From: Crocinitomicaceae bacterium
GTDB taxonomy: Bacteria; Bacteroidota; Bacteroidia; Flavobacteriales_D; Crocinitomicaceae
Direction: 5' to 3'
Assembly (NCBI GenBank): GCA_002696025.1
Contig: NZQU01000071.1
Location: 1 to 12,929, forward strand
Length of the DNA: 12,929 nucleotides
This document shows positions 7,236-12,929 of this stretch, in pieces. The position numbers and the translations under genes are program-made. Position 1 is the first letter of the stretch. Every line of letters begins with the position of its first letter. The notes beneath the pieces are model-generated. The model was given only the letters and a program-made list of their open reading frames with translations. It made no database searches and was not told where the DNA came from.

Positions 7236-8261
7236 ATGACAGACATAAATAATTCTGATTTGAATTTTGCAATTATTGGTTGTGGTAGAATTGCAAATAG
7301 GCATGCAGAGCATATCAACAATACAAATGGGTGTAATTTAGTTGCAACCTGTGATATTATTTCAGATAAAGCTGAAGTTTTGGCAGATAAATATGGTGCA
7401 ATCGCTTATTCAAGCGTTGAAGATCTTTTATTAAACAACGATGTAAATATTGTTTCTATTTGTTCACCCAATGCCCTTCATGCTTCTCATAGTATTCAGT
7501 CCCTTAAGTCTGGCAAGCATGTTTTATGTGAAAAGCCAATGGCAATAAATACATATGATTGTGGAGAAATGATAAAAGAAGCGGAAAAAGCAAATAAAAG
7601 ACTATTTGTAATTAAACAAAATAGATACAACCCTCCTGTCGCTGCTATAAAATCTGCAATTGATGAAGGTAAATTAGGTCGTATTACAAGTGTTCAATTA
7701 AGCTGTTTTTGGAATCGAAATGAGAATTATTATGCCAATAGTTGGAAAGGAACCATGGATTTAGATGGAGGAACCTTGTATACGCAATTTAGTCATTTTG
7801 TTGATTTATTGTATTACCTAGTTGGTGATGTCAAAGAAGTAAAAGCATATGGTGCCAATTTTCAGCATCAAGATATTATTGAATTTGAAGATTCGGGAGT
7901 AGTGATTTTAAAGTTTCACAACAATGCTATAGGAACCATAAATTATACAGTAAATAGTTACAATAAAAATATGGAGGGATCTTTGACTTTATTTGGTGAT
8001 AAAGGAACCGTTAAGATTGGAGGTCAATATTTAAATGAGCTTGAATATCAACAGTTTGAAGACTTTTCAATTGACAAGTTAGAAAAGGGAAATAAACCAA
8101 ATAATTACGGTGAGTATCAAGGTAGCATGTCTAATCATGGTAAAGTATATGAAAATATAGTTGAAGTGTTAAAAAATGGTTCTCCTGTAACAACTAATAT
8201 GTTTGAAGGTTTAAAGACAGTTGAGATAATTGAACGTATTTATGATGAAATCCGAAAATAA
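7236..8261 (+). CDS. wlbA: UDP-GlcNAcA 3-dehydrogenase (WlbA/WbpB-like Gfo/Idh/MocA)
   Basis: A 341-residue Gfo/Idh/MocA oxidoreductase. It has an N-terminal Rossmann domain (FAIIGCGRIANRHAEHI, 11-27), the family catalytic motif CEKP (98-101, Lys100), and then the substrate domain with KQNRYNPPV (127-135) and GGTLYTQFSHFVDLLYY (178-194, candidate catalytic His187). The RYNPP and GGTLYTQFSHF segments resemble WlbA/WbpB enzymes, which oxidise the 3-OH of UDP-N-acetylglucosaminuronic acid to the 3-keto sugar. The strongest support is context: it is followed without gaps by an acetyltransferase and an aminotransferase in the same order as Bordetella wlbA-wlbB-wlbC and Pseudomonas wbpB/D/E. The ATG is preceded by a good promoter motif. 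Another sugar dehydrogenase of the superfamily is the alternative. Confidence 0.87.
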   Translation: MTDINNSDLNFAIIGCGRIANRHAEHINNTNGCNLVATCDIISDKAEVLADKYGAIAYSSVEDLLLNNDVNIVSICSPNALHASHSIQSLKSGKHVLCEKPMAINTYDCGEMIKEAEKANKRLFVIKQNRYNPPVAAIKSAIDEGKLGRITSVQLSCFWNRNENYYANSWKGTMDLDGGTLYTQFSHFVDLLYYLVGDVKEVKAYGANFQHQDIIEFEDSGVVILKFHNNAIGTINYTVNSYNKNMEGSLTLFGDKGTVKIGGQYLNELEYQQFEDFSIDKLEKGNKPNNYGEYQGSMSNHGKVYENIVEVLKNGSPVTTNMFEGLKTVEIIERIYDEIRK

Positions 8262-8721
8262 CAAACCAGTAATATATCAATCTGGAACTGTTAATGTTCA
8301 ATTTGGCAAAAATGTTAAATTAGTTCAGCCTAATAATATTTATGGTTGTCAATTATGTGATGATGTTTTTGTTGGTCCATTTGTTGAAATTCAAAAAGAT
8401 GTAGTCATTGGTGAAAGAACAAAAATTCAATCTCATTCTTTTATTTGTGAATTAGTTAGTATTGGTTCAGATTGTTTTATTGGTCATGGCGTAATGTTCA
8501 TCAATGATCTTTTTTCTGGTGGTGGTCCAGCTGGAGGTGATTCAAGCAAATGGAAAGAAACTAACATTGGGAAAAATGTATCTATTGGATCTAATGCGAC
8601 AATCTTGCCAGTTGAAATAATTGATGGATGTGTTATCGGAGCAGGATCAGTTGTCACAAAAGACATTAAAATTAAAGGGGTATATGTTGGTAATCCAGCA
8701 AAATTAATTAGAAAATTATGA
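8242..8721 (+). CDS. wlbB: UDP-3-amino sugar N-acetyltransferase (WlbB/WbpD-like)
   Basis: A 159-residue left-handed beta-helix acyltransferase. Hexapeptide-type repeats run from about VNVQFGKNVKL through VVIGERTKIQSHSFIC and VSIGSDCFIGHGVMFINDL. After a loop rich in Gly (SGGGPAGG), they resume as TNIGKNVSIGSNATILPVEI and CVIGAGSVVTKDI, closing with GNPAKLIRKL, the usual C-terminal signature. In this pathway the enzyme acetylates the 3-amino group of the UDP-2-acetamido-3-amino uronic acid using acetyl-CoA. ATG codons at 8242 and 8245 both fit; a TTG at 8230 would only lengthen the overlap. With the 8242 start it overlaps the 3' end of the wlbA-like gene by 20 nt. The function is inferred from fold plus position between dehydrogenase and aminotransferase. 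Confidence 0.85.
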   Translation: MMKSENNKPVIYQSGTVNVQFGKNVKLVQPNNIYGCQLCDDVFVGPFVEIQKDVVIGERTKIQSHSFICELVSIGSDCFIGHGVMFINDLFSGGGPAGGDSSKWKETNIGKNVSIGSNATILPVEIIDGCVIGAGSVVTKDIKIKGVYVGNPAKLIRKL

Positions 8722-9809
8722 TTCCATTTTTAGATTTATACCGTCAATTTAAAACCATTGATGTTTCAATAAATAATGCAATAGAGCAAACCATTGTTAA
8801 CTCTTCTTATATAGGTGGAGATTCTGTTAAAGAATTTGAAAAATCATATTGTGATTTTTTAGGTATTAATCATACTATTGGTTGTGCAAATGGAACAGAT
8901 GCAATTGAAATTTTGCTTCAAGCAATGGGTGTTCAACCTGGTGATGAGGTGATTGTTCCTGCAATATCATGGATTTCAACTTCAGAGGCTGTTACAAGTG
9001 TAGGAGCAAGGCCTATATTTGTTGATGTTGATCCTGATTATTATACGATTGATGTCGAGAAAATCCAATCTGTTATTTCTTCAAAAACAACTGCAATTAT
9101 ACCGGTTCATTTGTATGGTCAACCTGTTAATATGGTTCGAATTATGGAAATTGCAAAACAACATAATTTAAAAGTACTTGAAGATTGTGCTCAGGCCCAT
9201 GGTAGTACATTTAATGGACAGCTTATAGGAACTTTTGGAGATGCTTCTTCATTTAGTTTCTATCCCGGTAAAAATTTGGGTGCTTATGGCGATGCTGGGT
9301 GCATGTGTACAGATAATGACGACATTGCTAGAAAAGCAAGACGGATAGCAAATCATGGTCAAGAGGGTAAACATAATCATATTGAGGAAGGAAGAAATAG
9401 TCGATTAGATGGGCTTCAAGCTTCTGTTTTAAGTGTTAAATTGCCTCATTTAACTGATTGGATTAAAGGAAGAAATAAAGTAGCGAGTCAATATTTAAGT
9501 GGAATTGATAATTCTGATGTAATTGTTCCAAACACAATAGGTAATGGAGGACATGCATATCATTTATTTGTCATCAGACATTCAAGAAGAGACGAATTAA
9601 AATCATACTTGTTTAATGCAGGTGTTAGTACTGCAATTCATTATCCAAAAGCACTTCCTTTCCTAGAGTGTTATAACCATAGAAACTTTAATGAATCTGA
9701 TTTTCCAGTTGCTGCTCGGCTTCAAAATGAGATTTTATCCATCCCTATGTTTCCTGAATTATTACATTCTGAAATAGAAACGATTGTTTCACTGATTAAT
9801 AAATTTTAG
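8718..9809 (+). CDS. wlbC: UDP-3-keto sugar aminotransferase (WlbC/WbpE-like, DegT/DnrJ/EryC1 family)
   Basis: A 363-residue PLP-dependent sugar aminotransferase of the DegT/DnrJ/EryC1/StrS family. The visible features are the N-terminal IPFLDLYRQF, the GCANGTDAIEILL phosphate-binding loop (55-67), LEDCAQAHG (154-162; Asp156 for the PLP pyridine nitrogen, Gln159), SFYPGKNLGAYGDAG (180-194; Lys185 as the Schiff-base lysine), and NSRLDGLQASVL near residue 230. The family usually transfers an amino group from glutamate. In this setting the substrate should be the 3-keto product of the neighbouring dehydrogenase, giving UDP-2-acetamido-3-amino-2,3-dideoxyglucuronate. Its ATG overlaps the stop of the acetyltransferase gene by 4 nt (ATGA), indicating coupled translation. 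A 3,4-ketoisomerase-linked aminotransferase (FdtB-like) is less likely because no such isomerase is present. Confidence 0.88.
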   Translation: MIPFLDLYRQFKTIDVSINNAIEQTIVNSSYIGGDSVKEFEKSYCDFLGINHTIGCANGTDAIEILLQAMGVQPGDEVIVPAISWISTSEAVTSVGARPIFVDVDPDYYTIDVEKIQSVISSKTTAIIPVHLYGQPVNMVRIMEIAKQHNLKVLEDCAQAHGSTFNGQLIGTFGDASSFSFYPGKNLGAYGDAGCMCTDNDDIARKARRIANHGQEGKHNHIEEGRNSRLDGLQASVLSVKLPHLTDWIKGRNKVASQYLSGIDNSDVIVPNTIGNGGHAYHLFVIRHSRRDELKSYLFNAGVSTAIHYPKALPFLECYNHRNFNESDFPVAARLQNEILSIPMFPELLHSEIETIVSLINKF

Positions 9810-9812
9810 GTA

Positions 9813-11075
9813 TTGAAAGTTGTCATTTTATGTAACGACTTTCCGCCAATTAACTCCATAGGGGCTGAAAGACCTTATAGTTGGTATTTTTATTTAAAAG
9901 AATTGGGAATAACACCTGTTGTTATTACTAAAAACTGGGTAAGTGACCCAAATTCGAAATTTCCTTTTGTCGATTCTAACACAACTAAAGAAAGTACAGA
10001 TAAAGGATTTTTGATAAGAGTATCAGATGCATCTACCCCTAGTATTTTGTTCAGAAATATTTTTGGAAACAAATTGTCAATTTTTAGAAAAGCTCTTACA
10101 TTTATGAGCAAGATATTATCCTTTCCATTTTCCTCTTTTGATCAGCATAGAAATATATATAAACAGGCAAATACTTATATTCAAAATAATGATGTGGACC
10201 TTGTTATCACTTCAGGAGAACCATTTATTTTGTTTAAATACGGTAGACTTTTAAAAAGGACTCATAAGATTCATTGGATTGCAGATTATAGAGATGGATG
10301 GTATTTAAACCATGTTTTTTCAATATCAAATAATTTCATTACCAGATTTATGAGATGGTACGAGTTTAAATTTGAAAAAAAATATATGAAGGCAGTTGAT
10401 TTAATTTTAACTGTGGACCCTCAATTATCATCTAGATTAAATAGTTTATTTAATAAAAAATCTGCGGTAGTATACAATGGTTTTTGGAAGTTTTATGAAA
10501 CAAATAAAGTGGATTCACAATCAGAATGTTTGGTCTTTAATCATACCGGAACATTAACTATCGGACAAAGGGTAGAGGTATTGCTTCAGAGCATTGTAGA
10601 ATTGATTAAAAGTGAAAAAATAGATTCTAAAAAAATAAAGGTTAATTTTATAGGACTTGATTTCTTTCCTGCCCAGGCCAATAGAGTTTTGAATTATCAT
10701 CCATTATTGAAAAATGTAGTGAGCACTACTCCGAGAGTACCTAAAAATGAGGCGATTGAAATGAATTTAAATGCAGATTATATGTTGAATTTTACTGATT
10801 CAGATATTTCTGCGATATATGCTAAAACCTATGATTATATTGCATGTAAAAAACCAATTATTGTAGTTCCTTGTGACAATGGAATACTAAGTGAACTGGT
10901 GTTAAACCATAATTTGGGATTTGTTGCAAAATCAAAGGATGATTTAAAGAACTTGTTATGTGATATTTTGAATGACAAACTTCAAAAAAACAAAATATCG
11001 AATCTTGAAGGTTTGAATTTTTTCACAAGAAAATCTCAGGCTATCGAATTATCTAAAATTATCCATGATTTTTAG
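9813..11075 (+). CDS. GT4-like glycosyltransferase
   Basis: A 420-residue GT-B fold glycosyltransferase. The N-terminal domain opens with KVVILCNDFPPINSIGAERPYSW, a glycine-poor version of the GT4 acceptor-domain start 'DFPPxxxxGxxR'. WIADYRDGW (155-163) follows, then the donor domain with VFNHTGTLTIGQRVE (241-255) and KTYDYIACKKPIIVVPCDNG (338-357), where GT4 proteins bind the nucleotide sugar. The start is a TTG at 9813, three nt after the previous stop; it places the first beta strand at residue 2 and no in-frame ATG is available nearby. It sits directly behind the diacetamido-uronate cassette, so it may transfer that sugar or the next one, but this is inferred from position only. No membrane anchor or signal is seen, in contrast to the GT at 3318-4448. 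Confidence 0.85.
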   Translation: MKVVILCNDFPPINSIGAERPYSWYFYLKELGITPVVITKNWVSDPNSKFPFVDSNTTKESTDKGFLIRVSDASTPSILFRNIFGNKLSIFRKALTFMSKILSFPFSSFDQHRNIYKQANTYIQNNDVDLVITSGEPFILFKYGRLLKRTHKIHWIADYRDGWYLNHVFSISNNFITRFMRWYEFKFEKKYMKAVDLILTVDPQLSSRLNSLFNKKSAVVYNGFWKFYETNKVDSQSECLVFNHTGTLTIGQRVEVLLQSIVELIKSEKIDSKKIKVNFIGLDFFPAQANRVLNYHPLLKNVVSTTPRVPKNEAIEMNLNADYMLNFTDSDISAIYAKTYDYIACKKPIIVVPCDNGILSELVLNHNLGFVAKSKDDLKNLLCDILNDKLQKNKISNLEGLNFFTRKSQAIELSKIIHDF

Positions 11076-11092
11076 ATTTTAAACATAAAAAA

Positions 11093-12004
11093 ATGAAGAA
11101 ATATTATTTTGAGGAAATAAAAAAATGTGAAATGTGTGAGGAATCTACCGATTCTCATAAAGTTATGGGACAGCGGCTGAATAAGTCACAAGGTTTGTCT
11201 CCTAAGAAAAGACATGGGATTTCTGTTTCTGTTAGAAAATGCTGTAAGTGTGGTTTGATTTACTCTAATCCTATGCCGATTCCATTTGATATTCAAGATC
11301 ATTATGGAACACCTCCAGAAGATTATTGGAGAGCATCTTATTTTGAATGGAAGGAAACCTATTTTTCTAGGCAAATTAAATTTGCAAAAGAACTTTTACC
11401 TTTTAAAAAAGGTATGAAAGCTCTTGATATAGGAGCTGGACTTGGAAAAGCCATGATTTCAATGGATAAGGCTGGTTTTGACTCATATGGTTTTGAGCCT
11501 TCTGATCCATTTTATGAAAGAGCTGTCAATAAAATGAAAATCTCACCAGATAAAATCAAAAAAGGAATGGTTGAAACTATTGAATATCCAAAAAATGAAT
11601 TTGATTTTATTACTTATGGTGCTGTATTTGAGCATTTGTATCATCCGGCTCAAACTCTTGAAAGAGCAATGGAATGGTTAAAACCAGGAGGAATTGTTCA
11701 TATTGAAGTTCCTTCATCAAAACATTTTATAGCTAAAATAATTAACTTTTATTATCGTTTAAGAGGTACTAACTACGTTACAAACATTAGTCCCATGCAC
11801 ACACCTTTTCATTTATATGAATACAGTTTGGAGTCATTTAAGGAGCTTGGAAAAAAGTTGAATTTCACCATTGAGCATCACTATATTGATGTTTGTGAGA
11901 TATATTTTATTCCTAAATTCCTTCATCCATTACTTCGTTTATATATGAAGTGGACCAATAAAGGGATGCAGTTAACCGTTTATTTAAGAAAAAATAATTC
12001 TTAA
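11093..12004 (+). CDS. SAM-dependent methyltransferase with N-terminal Cys4 zinc-site candidate
   Basis: A 303-residue class I methyltransferase. The N-terminal region holds two CxxC pairs (Cys12/Cys15 and Cys50/Cys53) spaced like a zinc ribbon. The methyltransferase core follows: motif I LDIGAGLGKAM (111-121), an acidic motif II GFEPSD (133-138), and GAVFEHLYHPAQTL (176-189), the Methyltransf_23-type substrate-proximal region. Then comes LKPGGIVHIEVPSS (196-209). Such zinc-domain methyltransferases are common in polysaccharide and natural-product clusters. Sugar C-methyltransferases of the TylC3 type have a similar Zn start but are about 400 residues with an extra C-terminal domain, which is missing here, so O-methylation of a glycan is more likely. 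The ATG lies 17 nt after the preceding gene. The exact substrate is unknown. Confidence 0.85.
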   Translation: MKKYYFEEIKKCEMCEESTDSHKVMGQRLNKSQGLSPKKRHGISVSVRKCCKCGLIYSNPMPIPFDIQDHYGTPPEDYWRASYFEWKETYFSRQIKFAKELLPFKKGMKALDIGAGLGKAMISMDKAGFDSYGFEPSDPFYERAVNKMKISPDKIKKGMVETIEYPKNEFDFITYGAVFEHLYHPAQTLERAMEWLKPGGIVHIEVPSSKHFIAKIINFYYRLRGTNYVTNISPMHTPFHLYEYSLESFKELGKKLNFTIEHHYIDVCEIYFIPKFLHPLLRLYMKWTNKGMQLTVYLRKNNS

Positions 12005-12074
12005 CACTGATAAACCAATTGTGAATTAATACGTCATATTATATACAAAGTCATTTGATTCATTGTAATTTATT

Positions 12075-12082
12075 TGGTTTTG
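12075..12082 (+). promoter_or_regulatory. Weak candidate promoter for the secreted protein
   Basis: TGGTTTTG matches TAnnTTTG at all but one position, and TTTG at 12054-12057 lies 17 nt upstream as a possible -33 element. The start codon follows 17 nt after it. The 95-nt gap after the methyltransferase shows no clear terminator hairpin. This is a position-based guess. Confidence 0.22.
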
Positions 12083-12099
12083 TTTTATATTTATTTAAT

Positions 12100-12929
12100 A
12101 TGAAAAAGCTACATATTCTTTGTTTTTTTATAACTCTTTTTTTAAAGAGTTTAATTTTTGCTCAGCAAGGAACTCTTGTGTTGCCTACTAAAGATTATAT
12201 CCAAACTGATAGCTTGGTGTCTTTTTCATGGAATAAATATTTAAATGCTGATGAATATCAAGTCGAAATTGATACAAATATTTCTTTTCCAACTCCATTG
12301 CTGGTTTCTGTAATTTCTAATGATACAGCTATTTATAGAGGATATGGTAATTATTTTTGGAGAGTAAATTATTTGTATCAAGGTACAATAATACATACTT
12401 CACAAATCAGATCTTTTGAAGTTTATGATTTAAATAGCTTTGGAACCCTTAAATTATGGTTAGATGCAGGAAATAATGTTCAGCTTAACGGATTAGAGGT
12501 TGACTCATGGCAATCTTCTTCAGCTAATGGATTTGTTTTTAGCCCAGCATCAAATTCAAATAAACCTGAGTTGTTTTCAAATGTATTGAATAATAATTCA
12601 GCTCTTTATTTTGATGGTTCGGACAACTTAATTGGTGATTTACAGGGAAGCAATTTACCCATACAAACCCTATTTGCTTTTTTTAGTTTAGAAAATGCTC
12701 CAACATCAAATATGACTCATATTTTCGGGCGAGACGGATCTGGAGGTGGAGCTCCTATCCATTGTTTGAGACTTTATTCAAGTTTTAGAATTCATCCCTC
12801 ACAAACAGCTTTTAACAATCATTTTTGCAATGGAGTAAAGGCCATTAACAGTAATATAGGTCCAACTTTAGATACAATTCCATGGGCCATTACTACACAA
12901 TTTAGAGGTACTCCTAATTCACAGCCTTA
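12100..12929 (+). CDS. Secreted cell-surface protein with FN3-like and LamG-like segments (partial)
   Basis: The reading frame is open from the ATG at 12100 to the right edge (276 codons visible). Residues 1-21 form a signal peptide (MKKLHILCFFITLFLKSLIFA, cleavage likely before QQG). Next comes an FN3/Ig-like beta segment: SFSWNKYLNADEYQVEIDTN and later YFWRVNYLYQG, the pattern 'W..v..A..Y.vqi....f....' of many Bacteroidota surface proteins. From about residue 117 the text LKLWLDAGNNVQLNGLEVDS, then SSSANG, and later NSALYFDGSDNL matches a LamG/concanavalin-like jelly-roll start ('lwlDAgn.v....v..W.d.SGng'; 'aL.FdG'). Such proteins are often exported by the type IX secretion system through a C-terminal domain, which would lie outside the window. 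It may bind glycans or act in adhesion; no enzyme motif is visible. It starts after a 95-nt gap and is probably not part of the glycan operon. Confidence 0.8.
   Translation, partial: MKKLHILCFFITLFLKSLIFAQQGTLVLPTKDYIQTDSLVSFSWNKYLNADEYQVEIDTNISFPTPLLVSVISNDTAIYRGYGNYFWRVNYLYQGTIIHTSQIRSFEVYDLNSFGTLKLWLDAGNNVQLNGLEVDSWQSSSANGFVFSPASNSNKPELFSNVLNNNSALYFDGSDNLIGDLQGSNLPIQTLFAFFSLENAPTSNMTHIFGRDGSGGGAPIHCLRLYSSFRIHPSQTAFNNHFCNGVKAINSNIGPTLDTIPWAITTQFRGTPNSQP

Noticed and set aside
1..12929. Mobile element, CRISPR, tRNA or toxin-antitoxin content
   Set aside because: I saw no transposase motifs, no regularly spaced repeats, no cloverleaf-like sequence and no paired small toxin-type genes; the DUF6884-like gene is coupled to a transporter, not an antitoxin.

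Overview
This window is AT-rich DNA that looks like a member of the Bacteroidota (Flavobacteriia-like). Several intergenic gaps carry the Bacteroidota-type promoter -7 motif TAnnTTTG. Start codons lack clear Shine-Dalgarno sequences, and the protein families are ones common in that phylum. The assignment is inferred from these traits, not from a database match. I see no rRNA, tRNA, CRISPR array, transposase or phage gene.

Left part (1-4448, all minus strand). The first gene is the N-terminal part of an L-2-hydroxyglutarate oxidase (LhgO-like), cut by the window edge. Next is a two-gene operon: a 758-residue MMPL/RND-type membrane transporter, overlapping by 4 nt with a 119-residue protein resembling the uncharacterised DUF6884 family. 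A membrane-anchored GT4-like glycosyltransferase follows and lies divergent from the cluster to its right.

Right part (4530-12004, all plus strand). This is a surface polysaccharide (O-antigen or capsule-like) biosynthesis cluster: GDP-mannose 4,6-dehydratase (gmd), a Wzx-like flippase, then a compact wlbA-wlbB-wlbC (wbpB-wbpD-wbpE) type cassette, a second GT4-like glycosyltransferase, and a SAM methyltransferase with an N-terminal Cys4 zinc-site candidate. The three-gene cassette should convert UDP-GlcNAcA to UDP-2,3-diacetamido-2,3-dideoxyglucuronate by 3-oxidation, transamination and N-acetylation. The first pathway enzyme (UDP-GlcNAc 6-dehydrogenase, WbpA) is not in the window. Gmd makes GDP-4-keto-6-deoxymannose, but no finishing reductase or aminotransferase for it is present either. 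The flippase would export the lipid-linked unit and the glycosyltransferases and methyltransferase would build or decorate it. The cluster probably extends beyond the window or relies on genes elsewhere.

Right edge (12100-12929). A secreted protein begins here, with a signal peptide, an FN3-like segment and a LamG/concanavalin-like segment. It is cut by the edge and resembles the large cell-surface proteins often exported by the type IX system.

I did not find a convincing wholly new system. The best candidates for a second look are the MMPL transporter coupled to a DUF6884-like protein, the overlapping divergent promoter pair at 4452-4484 with an apparently leaderless glycosyltransferase mRNA, and the incomplete but distinctive sugar pathway.
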